Assembly: GCA_965224575.1 (NCBI GenBank)
Contig: CBDCZQ010000006.1
Coordinates: 2,976,001-3,040,000 of the forward strand
Reading direction: 5' to 3'
DNA from: QPIN01 sp965224575
Lineage (GTDB): Bacteria; Pseudomonadota; Gammaproteobacteria; Methylococcales; Methylomonadaceae
Length of the DNA: 64,000 bases
In this document: positions 19,133-28,102 of the stretch, piece by piece
How the letters are laid out: every line of letters starts with the position of its first letter
How positions within the stretch are numbered: position 1 is the stretch's first letter
Notes under the pieces: model-generated
Database searches by the model: none
What the model was told of the DNA's origin: nothing
The model's input: the letters and a program-made list of their open reading frames with translations, nothing else
Program-made: the position numbers and the translations under genes

Positions 19133-19690
19133 ATGATTTTTCTGATGAAAAAATTACCAGTTATTTTTTGTTTACTGTTATTTTTTAACAGTAATAGTAA
19201 TGTATCTGCCAAGTCAATGGATAAACAAACAGTCCTAGCTGCATTAACGCTTAATATTGTACGGTTTACCGGTTGGCCAGAAGGTATTTTCGATTGGAAC
19301 GCCCCTTCTATTAATCTGTGTGTTATTGGGGATAATATCGTACAAGAATCCTTTGCAGGTATGGAAAACCAGACGATTAATGGCAAAGTAGTGCAGATAT
19401 TAAATCGCTCACGGCTGCGTAATTTATCACAATGCCAGTTGCTCTATATTAGTGGTTTAGAACGAAATATTCTGCTACAGGTTTTATTTGATTTGAAAGA
19501 TCAACCCGTGTTAACGGTGGGAGAAGGTCTGGCATTTATTCAGGCTGGAGGCATGATTAGCCTTGAAAAGATGGATGGAAAAATGCAATTGAATATAAAT
19601 TTACCAATTGTTAAGCAAACTGATCTAGTCGTGAGCTCAAGAATTTTGAAATTGGCTAAGATTTTTGATTTTCCTTATCCCAAGCAATAA
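19133..19690 (+). CDS. YfiR/DUF4154-family periplasmic protein
   Basis: About 185 residues: signal peptide (MKKLPVIFCLLLFFNSNSN, from residue 5) and a DUF4154 domain with the typical TLNIVRFTGWP near the start, LCVIGDN, and GLAFIQAGGMISL followed by a basic LPIVKQTDLVVSSRILKLA end. In Pseudomonas, YfiR is a periplasmic repressor of a diguanylate cyclase that senses redox or cell-envelope stress. Here it lies between a TonB receptor and a membrane kinase, so it may couple receptor state to the kinase. TTG 19124, ATG 19133 and ATG 19145 compete as starts. Confidence 0.82.
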   Translation: MIFLMKKLPVIFCLLLFFNSNSNVSAKSMDKQTVLAALTLNIVRFTGWPEGIFDWNAPSINLCVIGDNIVQESFAGMENQTINGKVVQILNRSRLRNLSQCQLLYISGLERNILLQVLFDLKDQPVLTVGEGLAFIQAGGMISLEKMDGKMQLNINLPIVKQTDLVVSSRILKLAKIFDFPYPKQ

Positions 19691-19713
19691 AAAACAGAAT
19701 AGAAATTAACGAT

Positions 19714-22437
19714 ATGTCAAAATTTTCTAATGCATCTATCAAAGATAAATTTCGGTTACTATTAGGAATCAATATCCTATTCATGCTTCTTGTTGCGGGA
19801 GGCATTTTAATCGTCAATTCATTTTTTTCAAATCGTTCTATCTTAAGCAATGAAACAAATGCTTTGGCTGAGGTGACTGCTTTATCTATTTTACCTTCAT
19901 TAGTCTTTGATAATAAAGAGGATGCTCAGCAGACCCTAGAGACACTTAAAGCACATAAGAGTATTGCTTATGCAGCGGTTTCAAAAGTTGGCGAAGAACA
20001 ACTTTTTGCATCTTTTGAGTTGGAAAGATACTGGGAGATACCCAAAAATAAACTAGATATGTTTGACGATGGTAAGCACAGAAGCTTTTCATTAAAATTC
20101 CTATATGTTTGTAAGCCTTTGCTTCTTGATGGTGTAAAACAAGGCAGAATTTTTTTAATTATCAGTTTATATGATATTTATTTACGTTTATTAAAAGAAT
20201 TAACAGTTGCTTTTCTTGGTTTGATGATTGCTTCTGGATTTATTTTTTTTCTGATGGAAAAAATGTCCAAAAAATTAACAGATCCAATTCTGGAGCTATT
20301 AGCAATTAGTGAGGAAGTTAGTCAATCAGGGAAATATAAAAAACGGGCTACTATAAGTTCTTCTGACGAAATTGGGCGCTTAGGTCAATCATTTAATATG
20401 ATGCTTGATAAAATTGAATTTTGGCATAATGCTTTAAATAACCAAAAAAAGAACTTAGAAATTATCGTAAAAAAGAGAACTCAAGATTTAACTAAAACAA
20501 AAAATCAGGCATTACTGCTGGCAGATCAAGCTCAAAAAGCGAGTATTGCAAAGTCAGAATTTTTATCAGTCATGAGTCATGAAATTCGTACGCCTTTAAA
20601 TGCCATTATAGGCTTTTCGGATTTGTTAAAAGAGACATCATTAGATCAAGAGCAAACTGAACATATTAGAATCATTAATCAATCAGGTAATTCATTACTG
20701 GGTCAGGTTAATGATATTCTTGATTTTTCCAAAATAGAAGCAGGAAAAATGGAAATAGACTCTGTTTGGTTTGATGTTTATGAATTATTAATTACTCTAT
20801 TAGCCAGTCATCGTCATGCCAGTAAGCGTAAATCTGTAGAATTGAAGTATCATCTTGAAGCAGGGTTGCCTCGCTATATTTTTGGAGATGAACAAAAAAT
20901 AAGGCAAATGTTGACTAATTTATTAAGTAATGCAATTAAATTTACTGATAAAGGATCAATATTATTAAGTGTACGCGGTGAGAAAGAATCATTGGGAAAA
21001 GACGCCATTATTTTTTCTGTTAAAGATACAGGGATTGGAATATCCGATAAAAAACAAGTTTCTCTGTTTAACCCCTTTACTCAGGAAGATGCTTCTACTA
21101 CTCGAAAATATGGAGGGACTGGCCTGGGCTTAGCGATAGTTAAAAAAATGGCAAATTTATTGGGTGGAAAAATAACACTACGTAGCATTCAAGGAGTGGG
21201 GTCTGAGTTTTTATTGACTATACCTCTATTAATAACCCCGACTAAATCGGGTAAAAACCAGCCTCAGCCAGTTTTAATTGGCCTTTGCACAGATGATGCA
21301 AATTCACAATTATCATCACGATTAGAGAAAATTGGTTATTTGGTTGAAACAATTGATTCTCCTGAATTATATTTGTTACAGCAAGAACCCGAGTTGGCAG
21401 AAGAATATAAATTGTTCTTATTCGCTGAGGACACTTTGGATCAAGCGCAGGACTGGGAAGAAACCTTACTTTCAAGTAAGAAAAAAATACTGGTTGCATA
21501 TTGTGATGAAAGCACTAGTAAAAACCTATTAAAGAATGATATTTCTAAATTAGCATCAATTAAAATTAATGATGATGTGCTTGAAATGGTCGAACAGCTT
21601 GAACGATTACTAGATACTAGCTTACCAACACCGGGTTTGGATAATATAGCTTCTGGAGTTAATGTATTAATTGTTGAGGATAATCCTGTTAACCTGCTAA
21701 TGGTTCAAAATATTTTTAAGCGAATAGATTTAAAAAGCCAGTCTGCAACTAATGGCCAGGAGGCAGTAGAACTTTATATTAAAAATGATTTTGATTTGAT
21801 TTTAATGGACTGCCAAATGCCTGTTATGGATGGCTTGGAAGCGAGTAGAGAAATTCGGAAATTAGAACAATTTAATAATAAAAAAACACCCATTATCGCA
21901 TTAACAGCAAATGCTTTTAAAGAAGATAAGGACGCTTGTATTGCTGCTGGAATGGATGGTTTTTTAAGTAAGCCCTTTAAGAAAAAGCAATTACTTAAAG
22001 TGATTCAACCTTGGTTAAAAACGATCAATAAAGTAGAACAAATAGAACCATCTAATAAAAATAAACCTGACAAACAACAACTTAAGAAAAATATTTTAGA
22101 TGCTAGTATAATGGATGAGTTGATAGAAATGGATGAACCCGGGTCGAAGGAATTTATTACTCAAATAAGCAGTACTTATTTCACGAATGCTGAACAGTTA
22201 TTTTCACAAATTGAACAGGCATTTTTAGAAAAAAACATTCAAGGTGTAGGAGCATTTGCTCATCAATTGAAATCAAGCAGTATGAATGTTGCTGCGAAAA
22301 GACTATCCAACTTATTTAAACAATTAGAGAACATATCTAGGCAAGATGATTATTCATCAGCAAAAAAAATATGGCTGTCTATAATTAATGAATATGACTT
22401 GGTTGAAGAAGCCTACCAAAACTTTCTTTATAGTTAA
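19714..22437 (+). CDS. Hybrid sensor histidine kinase with receiver and Hpt
   Basis: 907 residues. Membrane segments near 14-36 and 163-181 flank a periplasmic sensor of about 125 residues (CHASE8-like, inferred from length and context). HAMP (about 180-235), coiled coil, HisKA with phosphoacceptor His289 in SVMSHEIRTPLNAI, HATPase_c (NAIKFTDKG, DTGIGISD, GGTGLGLAI), a degenerate region, a receiver with Asp699 (LILMDCQMPVMDG) and a C-terminal Hpt with His850 (AHQLKSSSMN) follow. A complete phosphorelay in one chain, which would pass phosphate to the next gene's receiver; only 3 bases separate them. Confidence 0.92.
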   Translation: MSKFSNASIKDKFRLLLGINILFMLLVAGGILIVNSFFSNRSILSNETNALAEVTALSILPSLVFDNKEDAQQTLETLKAHKSIAYAAVSKVGEEQLFASFELERYWEIPKNKLDMFDDGKHRSFSLKFLYVCKPLLLDGVKQGRIFLIISLYDIYLRLLKELTVAFLGLMIASGFIFFLMEKMSKKLTDPILELLAISEEVSQSGKYKKRATISSSDEIGRLGQSFNMMLDKIEFWHNALNNQKKNLEIIVKKRTQDLTKTKNQALLLADQAQKASIAKSEFLSVMSHEIRTPLNAIIGFSDLLKETSLDQEQTEHIRIINQSGNSLLGQVNDILDFSKIEAGKMEIDSVWFDVYELLITLLASHRHASKRKSVELKYHLEAGLPRYIFGDEQKIRQMLTNLLSNAIKFTDKGSILLSVRGEKESLGKDAIIFSVKDTGIGISDKKQVSLFNPFTQEDASTTRKYGGTGLGLAIVKKMANLLGGKITLRSIQGVGSEFLLTIPLLITPTKSGKNQPQPVLIGLCTDDANSQLSSRLEKIGYLVETIDSPELYLLQQEPELAEEYKLFLFAEDTLDQAQDWEETLLSSKKKILVAYCDESTSKNLLKNDISKLASIKINDDVLEMVEQLERLLDTSLPTPGLDNIASGVNVLIVEDNPVNLLMVQNIFKRIDLKSQSATNGQEAVELYIKNDFDLILMDCQMPVMDGLEASREIRKLEQFNNKKTPIIALTANAFKEDKDACIAAGMDGFLSKPFKKKQLLKVIQPWLKTINKVEQIEPSNKNKPDKQQLKKNILDASIMDELIEMDEPGSKEFITQISSTYFTNAEQLFSQIEQAFLEKNIQGVGAFAHQLKSSSMNVAAKRLSNLFKQLENISRQDDYSSAKKIWLSIINEYDLVEEAYQNFLYS

Positions 22438-22440
22438 ATT

Positions 22441-24606
22441 ATGAGTGACAGTTATAAAATATTAATCATTGATGATGATCCGACATTGCGTTTGATTGCT
22501 GAAAAAAAATTACAGCAATATGGCTATGTTGTTTTAACAGCTGCTACTGGTAAAGAAGGAATTCAAATTGCGATTGAAAAATTACCTGATATTTTGCTGC
22601 TTGATTATGAATTACCTGATATGACAGGTGTTGAAGTTTGTCGGTATTTAAGAAATCATACAGTTGCAATTGATAAACCCATTTTGTTTATTGCTGGAAA
22701 GGAAGATTACCAATCTATTGAAAATGCTTTTCAAGCGGGAGCAACTGATTTTTCCAGTAAACCTCTTAACTGGAATATCCTGGTTTATCGTATTCAGTAT
22801 ATGTTACGTGCGCATGAGATTAATTTATCATTAATATCTAGTGAAGCACGATTAGCGAAAGCGCAAAAAGTCGCCAAATTAGCTAACTGGGAATATAACG
22901 TTGCAGATAAATCGTTTAAATGGTCAGAAACTATGTATGACCTTTTAGATATTAATCCTCAGAAAATGGAAAATATTTTACTGGAAGATTTTTTTCAGAG
23001 AATTCCTGAGCCAGATCTTTATACCGTTCAACAGGCTATCACTAATTGTATTGAAAATAATATTAGTTTTGATTTAGAGCACTTATTAACTACTGGGGAA
23101 GGACAGCATAAAATTGTTTCTCATTTAGCAAGTGTTATAAAAAATGATTTAAATGATATTGTTGAATATGTCGGTACTTTACAGGATATAACTGAGCGAC
23201 GTTGTACGGAAGATCAAGTTAGATCATTAGCTTATTTTGATTCATTAACAGGCTTGATGAACCGGGAATCATTTCTAACATCAATTGATGCAGTTTTATC
23301 AGGTAACGAAAAGTATGATTTATTATCAGCATTGCTTTTTATTGATTTAGATGATTTTAAACGAGTCAATGACACCTTGGGACATGATCTAGGCGACTTA
23401 TTACTGTGTGAAATTGCAGATAGGTTGAAACAGTGTGTACGGACTGCAGAACAAGATAGCGAATATCAAACAGATAACCATAGATTGATAAAAAATCCAT
23501 TGCCGGATGGTGTGGTTCGCTTAAATTCAATTGATATTCAACGGTTTGATTTAGCTAGGTTAGGTGGCGATGAGTTTACAATTTTTTTAACGGATATTCC
23601 AAATGAAGAAGTCGCGGCTAGCGTATCGAACCGGTTATTAAAAGCACTGGAAAAACCCTTTATTCTTGATGGCTATGAGGTTTATGTAACTTTCAGTATA
23701 GGTATTGCAGTATCACCCTATGATGGTGAAAATATACAAGTGTTGTTAAAAAATGCAGATACTGCTATGTACAGTGCTAAAACTAATGGAAAAAACACTT
23801 TTCGGTTTTACGCCCATGAAATGAATGCGAGGGCTCTATATCGACTTGAGTTAGAGACGGATTTACGAAGTGCAATTGAAAATAATGAATTACACTTGGT
23901 TTATCAACCGCAAGTTTGTTTACAAACAGGTAAGTTGGTTGGTGCGGAAGCATTGATGAGGTGGACACATAGTACAAAAGGTGATATTTCTCCTGCCGAA
24001 TTTATCCCTTTAGCTGAGGCAACGGGGCAAATTTTAGTCATTGGTGATTGGTTATTTAGAGAGTTTAATAAAAATTTACAAAATTGGAAGCAGCAGGGCT
24101 TAATTCCCGAAAAATTTAAACTAGCATTAAATGTCAGTTCATTACAATTTCATCAATCAAACATGATGGAAAAGGTGGAAGCAGTTTTTTCAGATTCTGA
24201 GTTAAATAAACATATAGAATTTGAATTGACTGAATCAGTGATGATGAAAAATGCTGCTGCCAATTTAGAAAAACTGAATGCACTTGCCAAGCGTAATATC
24301 ACATTATCAATTGATGATTTTGGTACGGGTTATTCTTCATTAAGTTATTTGAACCGGTTTCCTGTTGATACCCTTAAAATTGATCGTTCATTTATTTCAA
24401 ACCTGGAAGACAATGGTCAAATTGTTATTGTTAATGCAATATTGGCAATGGCAAAAGGGATGAATATTAAAGTTGTTGCGGAAGGAATTGAAAGTCAATG
24501 GCAGTATGGTTTTTTAAAGGATGCAGGCTGTGATATTGGGCAAGGGTATTTTATTTCCAGACCTATAAGAATTGATACATTTGAAAAATTACTTAAAGAT
24601 AGCTGA
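22441..24606 (+). CDS. Receiver-PAS-GGDEF-EAL response regulator
   Basis: 721 residues: receiver (Asp55 in LLLDYELP, Lys near 104), PAS/PAC (about 140-250), GGDEF (about 255-455) and EAL (about 470-715). The cyclase signature RLGGDEF is intact, with an insertion of about 35 residues before it (about 345-380) that is seen in some family members. The EAL motif EALMRW and the acidic IDDFGTGYSS and EGIES are intact, so both synthesis and hydrolysis are possible. Its place directly behind the hybrid kinase makes it the likely phosphorelay output, converting a surface signal into c-di-GMP change. Confidence 0.92.
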   Translation: MSDSYKILIIDDDPTLRLIAEKKLQQYGYVVLTAATGKEGIQIAIEKLPDILLLDYELPDMTGVEVCRYLRNHTVAIDKPILFIAGKEDYQSIENAFQAGATDFSSKPLNWNILVYRIQYMLRAHEINLSLISSEARLAKAQKVAKLANWEYNVADKSFKWSETMYDLLDINPQKMENILLEDFFQRIPEPDLYTVQQAITNCIENNISFDLEHLLTTGEGQHKIVSHLASVIKNDLNDIVEYVGTLQDITERRCTEDQVRSLAYFDSLTGLMNRESFLTSIDAVLSGNEKYDLLSALLFIDLDDFKRVNDTLGHDLGDLLLCEIADRLKQCVRTAEQDSEYQTDNHRLIKNPLPDGVVRLNSIDIQRFDLARLGGDEFTIFLTDIPNEEVAASVSNRLLKALEKPFILDGYEVYVTFSIGIAVSPYDGENIQVLLKNADTAMYSAKTNGKNTFRFYAHEMNARALYRLELETDLRSAIENNELHLVYQPQVCLQTGKLVGAEALMRWTHSTKGDISPAEFIPLAEATGQILVIGDWLFREFNKNLQNWKQQGLIPEKFKLALNVSSLQFHQSNMMEKVEAVFSDSELNKHIEFELTESVMMKNAAANLEKLNALAKRNITLSIDDFGTGYSSLSYLNRFPVDTLKIDRSFISNLEDNGQIVIVNAILAMAKGMNIKVVAEGIESQWQYGFLKDAGCDIGQGYFISRPIRIDTFEKLLKDS

Positions 24607-24755
24607 TCCGGTTGGTAAGTTATTATTCCACAATTTTTTATTATTATTTAGACCTATCTTGTTATTTCTAATTTCAGAGTCACGAAAATAAAAAAACCTA
24701 AAATAATTTTACTTGAGTACATAATACTGTTTGAAATCATAATAAAGGTAGGCGT

Positions 24756-25535
24756 ATTAACACTATCAGTATCTTAGGAAGTGGTTGGCTTGGGTTTTCA
24801 CTGTCAGAGTATTTTGTTAAAAAAGGATATTCTATCAAAGCATCAACCACCTCATCTATTCGTTTATTAGAATTGTCAGCTATTAACGCTAATCCATTTG
24901 TTATTAATATTGGATCGTTATCAACCAATATCCAAACTTTTTTACAAGCAGAAATTTTAATAATCAATATTCCTGTTAAAAATATAGGTTTTTTTGAGTC
25001 TTTGTTAAAAGAAATAGAAAAATCTAAAATTAAAAAAGTTTTATTTGTTAGCTCAACATCAGTTTATAAAGATGAGAACTGTGTGATTTCTGAATCTGAC
25101 GGACTTGAATCAGCAGAAAGCCCCTTATATAAAATTGAAACTTTACTAAGAGATAGCAAGAAATTTAAAATTACAGTAGTTAGGTTTGGAGGGTTAATTG
25201 GATATAACCGAAATCCTGGTAAATTTTTTAGTAAAGGAAAATTAGTTCAAAATCCCGATGCAAATGTTAATCTTATTCATCGTGATGATTGCATCGGAAT
25301 TATAGGGCAAATTATTGAACAACAAGTTTGGGGACAGGTATTTAATTGTTGCACAGATACTCATCCTACAAAAAGGCAGTTTTATACGAAGGTATCTAAT
25401 GATATTGGTTTTCCTGTTCCGAATTTTGTGAATTCAAAAGAAAATTTGTTTAAAGTTATTAGCAATACTAAAGTGAAAACAGTCTTAAATTATGAGTTTT
25501 CACATAAAAATTTAATGGATATGATTTTTACTTAG
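24756..25535 (+). CDS. YeeZ-like NAD(P)-dependent epimerase, probable ATT start
   Basis: Extended SDR/atypical epimerase. An internal TTG at 24873 would give 220 residues but lose the cofactor loop. Reading upstream in the same frame gives TISILGSGWLGFSLSEYF, the Rossmann GxGxxG of the family, and the frame stays open back to a TGA at 24732-24734. There is no ATG, GTG or TTG in that stretch; ATT at 24756 with AAAGG seven bases upstream (24744-24748) is the best start, giving about 259 residues. Later motifs SSTSVYKDE, VRFGGLIG, NPGKFF and NLIHRDD match E. coli YeeZ throughout. Alternatively, the start codon has been lost by mutation. Confidence 0.7.
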   Translation: MNTISILGSGWLGFSLSEYFVKKGYSIKASTTSSIRLLELSAINANPFVINIGSLSTNIQTFLQAEILIINIPVKNIGFFESLLKEIEKSKIKKVLFVSSTSVYKDENCVISESDGLESAESPLYKIETLLRDSKKFKITVVRFGGLIGYNRNPGKFFSKGKLVQNPDANVNLIHRDDCIGIIGQIIEQQVWGQVFNCCTDTHPTKRQFYTKVSNDIGFPVPNFVNSKENLFKVISNTKVKTVLNYEFSHKNLMDMIFT

Positions 25536-25573
25536 CTGACTAGACAACGACTCCAAGTACCTTTTCATTGTTG

Positions 25574-25933
25574 CTATCCTTGACCAGGAAGCATTCCTAC
25601 TGTCCCTGGCTTAATGCGTTTACATTTTACTATGACATCTTTTATATAGCATTTTTGCAAGGTTTTATCAGTAGTGCATTCGTTACAGGCAACTTTACCA
25701 TTCTCTGTGATTTCTTTAAGTCCCCATCCGTAGCCCTGTGTTTGACAAAACCTTTTTGAATATCGTTTCATTTTATAGGGTTTTCTTGCTGTTTCTTCAG
25801 CCTTAGATTGTATTTCACATTTTGCGGAAGGGAGGGTGTTAGCCATCAAGTCTCTATAGATATATTCAGTTGAGAATGATGAGTTAGATAAAAAAGATAA
25901 TGTTAGAGTTGTACCAATCAAAATAAGTTTCAT
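25574..25933 (-). CDS. Small secreted cysteine-containing protein
   Basis: 119 residues; not recognised. A signal peptide (about 1-21, FLSNSSFS then TEYI) is followed by a mature chain with six cysteines (SAKC, RFC, VAC, NEC, KC, VKC), which would suit two or three disulfides, and a glycine-rich end (VGMLPGQG). A good GGAG site precedes the ATG at 25933. It is convergent with the YeeZ-like gene. Function unknown; a periplasmic or secreted location is inferred. Confidence 0.6.
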   Translation of the reverse strand: MKLILIGTTLTLSFLSNSSFSTEYIYRDLMANTLPSAKCEIQSKAEETARKPYKMKRYSKRFCQTQGYGWGLKEITENGKVACNECTTDKTLQKCYIKDVIVKCKRIKPGTVGMLPGQG

Positions 25934-25988
25934 AAGTTTTCTCCAAATTGAATGTATTTATGCGTGAATAAATTAATTCAACTGAGAA

Positions 25989-26162
25989 TTAATTCAAAAT
26001 ACGAATATTCATAAGCCGGAGTTCTTCCGCTACCTGAGCTTTTATTGGGGCAAATTTATCACTTTCACTACTCTTAACTATAAGGAGGGCAGTAATAAAA
26101 ATAGAAGCAATTATTACAATATATAAGACAAAGTTATCTTTTTCTTTAGTTTCATCGGCCAT
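25989..26162 (-). CDS. Small single-pass membrane protein
   Basis: 57 residues beginning MADETKEKDNFVLYIVIIAS, found by reading the gap. One hydrophobic segment (about residues 11-29) follows an acidic/basic N-terminus; the rest is soluble (KSSESDKFAPIKAQVAEELR). GGTG lies 8 bases before the ATG. It lies 55 bases upstream of the secreted protein gene on the same strand and may share its mRNA. No family recognised. Confidence 0.5.
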   Translation of the reverse strand: MADETKEKDNFVLYIVIIASIFITALLIVKSSESDKFAPIKAQVAEELRLMNIRILN

Positions 26163-26510
26163 TGTATTTCACCTTTATTATTTTTATGTAGGAATTGATA
26201 CAATTACAATTAAGATAAAAGGAAAGGGAATAGGTTGTCTTAATGTAGTATCGTTTCGATATTAACTATAATAAGAAAAGCCTCTCTTTGTCAAATAAAT
26301 ATTGATTCGCTATTTATGTGGTTTACTTTATTAACGGTTTTGAAGTCTTTAGGAGAAGTGATGATCAAACTCTTTTTGTGGAGTTTGTCGAGTACTTAAT
26401 CTGAAAAAGGTACAATAATAGGGCTGTGATAGCAGTATCTTTGCGTTGCAGAGAAAAACAAAATTATTTTCGTTGAAGAATTATGAAAATAGAATGCTTA
26501 TTTTTTGTCT
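26163..26510. other. Intergenic region, no gene recognised
   Basis: About 350 AT-rich bases between the small membrane protein gene and the end of the MarR-type gene. It holds a 12-codon frame behind AGGAG (26361), a small hairpin AAACTC/GAGTTT and an 11-base match to the end of element B at 26387-26397. None is strong enough to call. Confidence 0.4.
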
Positions 26511-27608
26511 TTATATTGGCACATGTTCCTGACAAATTTTCTCACTATCACTAATGCTTAGGTTTTCTTGAGTAAGCTGACAAAAGAAACCTGTTGAATT
26601 AGTCATAAAATTTTTACATGTTATGCAAATACCAAATGAATAAGAATTGTTGGCTTTCTGTAATGCTGTTAAGGCTTCAATAAAAAAATCTTTCCCATCC
26701 GGCATTGTAGATGAATTTTTTTTTAAAATTATGCTGGCTTTTTTAAATAAGTCAGTTGGTTTTGCCCTATTTAAAATATTAAAACCTTTTTTTAGTAATT
26801 GGATGTGAAATACACGTTTGTCAGTCAGGTCTTGATTTTTTTTAATAAACTTTCTTTTTTCTAAAAGAATAAGTGTCTGAGAAACTGTACCTCGTGTCAT
26901 ACCTAGGTAGTTAGTAATTGCAGCCGCTGTGTCGCTATATTTATTACAAAGAGACAAATACTCTAAGACTTGAAAGTGCACCATTTGTAATTTTAGTTCA
27001 GTACATTTTTTCCGTTCTTCGGAACGAATTAGTATTGCCATAAGTTCAATTAAATCGAAAATAGTTGGGTTTTTTATCATGGCACTATTTTTATTCCTTC
27101 CTGAATTAAAAGACTGTGGTTGTAGGGCTTTTTGTAAAGCATTAAGTACATCAAAAAAAATATTAATTTTGATTGGAGTTGAAGTATTTTCTTTAAGTAG
27201 TTTTGTTGCTTTACTATATAATTCTGATCTACGTGCTTTTTTTAAAATTGCTTGTCCAGATGGAAGCAGGGTAATATGGATAACACGCTTATCATTTTTA
27301 TCCTTACTTTTTTCTAGATAGCCTTTTTTTTCCAGAACAATTAGGGACTGAGAAACTGTTCCCCTTGTCATACCAAAATAAGAAGCGGTCGCCGCAGGTG
27401 TATCAGTATATTGATTTGAGTGTGATAAATATTGTAATACTTCAAAATGAATTAATTGAAGCCTTAGCTTTGTACATTTTTTTCGTTCTTCAGAGCGAAT
27501 TAATGCAGCCATGCATTTAATGATTTCAAAAAAATCAATTTCTTGTGTAGATTTCTGCACGTTATTAAGTTTCAAAATATTATCTTTCTGATTCCTTATT
27601 TCTTCCAA
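26511..27608 (-). CDS. Tandem MarR-MarR regulator with Cys tail
   Basis: 365 residues containing two complete MarR winged-helix domains in one chain (about 25-135 and 158-280). The halves are clearly duplicated: both carry ALIRSEERKKCT / AILIRSEERKKCT, FGMTRGTVSQ / LGMTRGTVSQ and NDKRVIHI / TDKRVFHI. A C-terminal tail has CITCKNF...FCQL...ICQEH, a Cys pattern also seen at the end of some single MarR proteins, possibly metal-binding. MarR proteins act as dimers, so this could be a single-chain pseudo-dimer. The first codon is TTG at 27608 without a clear ribosome site, so the start is uncertain. It is divergent from the nir operon and might regulate it. Confidence 0.8.
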   Translation of the reverse strand: MEEIRNQKDNILKLNNVQKSTQEIDFFEIIKCMAALIRSEERKKCTKLRLQLIHFEVLQYLSHSNQYTDTPAATASYFGMTRGTVSQSLIVLEKKGYLEKSKDKNDKRVIHITLLPSGQAILKKARRSELYSKATKLLKENTSTPIKINIFFDVLNALQKALQPQSFNSGRNKNSAMIKNPTIFDLIELMAILIRSEERKKCTELKLQMVHFQVLEYLSLCNKYSDTAAAITNYLGMTRGTVSQTLILLEKRKFIKKNQDLTDKRVFHIQLLKKGFNILNRAKPTDLFKKASIILKKNSSTMPDGKDFFIEALTALQKANNSYSFGICITCKNFMTNSTGFFCQLTQENLSISDSEKICQEHVPI

Positions 27609-27628
27609 GGCGATTATAAATTCTTGTC

Positions 27629-27655
27629 TTGACAGAGGAAAGTATAAATTATAAA
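27629..27655 (+). promoter_or_regulatory. Candidate promoter ahead of a possible small RNA
   Basis: TTGACA (27629-27634) and TATAAA (27650-27655) are separated by 15 bases, shorter than the optimum 17. No open reading frame follows before the terminator at 27776. Confidence 0.35.
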
Positions 27656-27656
27656 G

Positions 27657-27806
27657 TGATAGCGAATCGAAATAGTGAGGTTTTAATCATTCCTCTTACC
27701 ATTTAAATTCTAGGAAAATTCTCCGAAGGGTATTTTAACATGGAAGTAAGTTTTACTTTAAGCACGTAAGTCTACAGTCGGTAGTGGTTTACTACCGACT
27801 TTTTTG
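27657..27806 (+). ncRNA. Possible small RNA
   Basis: Inferred transcript of about 145 bases between a promoter-like sequence and a perfect intrinsic terminator, in a stretch with no coding frame on this strand. It contains a small hairpin (AAGTAA/TTACTT, 27744-27758) before the terminator stem. No homology to a known RNA family was recognised. A terminator with no upstream gene on the same strand is the main evidence. Confidence 0.35.
27776..27805 (+). terminator. Intrinsic terminator
   Basis: AGTCGGTAGT and ACTACCGACT form a perfect 10-bp stem with a 5-base loop (GGTTT), followed by TTTTT. The U tract lies only on the plus-strand side, so it ends rightward transcription. No protein gene on this strand lies just upstream. 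Confidence 0.8.
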
Positions 27807-27923
27807 AGTTTGATACTAATAACTCCTCACGGTTTTTATATCAATTTCAAAACTTCTAGAGATAGAATCTTACATTTTGATATAATCCTTGATATTAATA
27901 AAGCATTGGCTTGTGCTAAAGAG

Positions 27924-28088
27924 CTTAAGAAACCTCTGATTGAGTCGATTAGAATTTAGCGCAGAAAAAACTGTCGCTATTTTTCACGAAGTAAGACGTA
28001 ATAGTCACTCTATTGCACCGATCTTCGTGGAAAATATCGACAGTTTTAGCAAGCTAAAAATAATTAGACTTGATCAGAGGCTCCTTAA
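27924..28088. repeat. Long inverted-repeat element C, upstream of nir operon
   Basis: The arms (about 27924-27991 and 28023-28088) are reverse complements over nearly their whole length, with shared blocks CCTCTGAT, AACTGTCG and CACGAAG. The centre, read on the minus strand, contains GCAATAG...CTATTACG, similar to the centres of elements A, B and D. It ends 48 bases before the nirN ATG, so it borders or forms part of the nir promoter. Confidence 0.75.
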
Positions 28089-28102
28089 TAATCTTTAGTT
28101 TC

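Noticed and set aside
26387..26397. GTCGAGTACTT, identical to the end of element B
   Set aside because: No matching opposite arm or core could be found nearby, so it is not called as an element; it may be a chance match or a remnant.
26361..26399. 12-codon frame with a good AGGAG site, as a leader peptide
   Set aside because: No gene follows on that strand and it overlaps a small hairpin; too little support.
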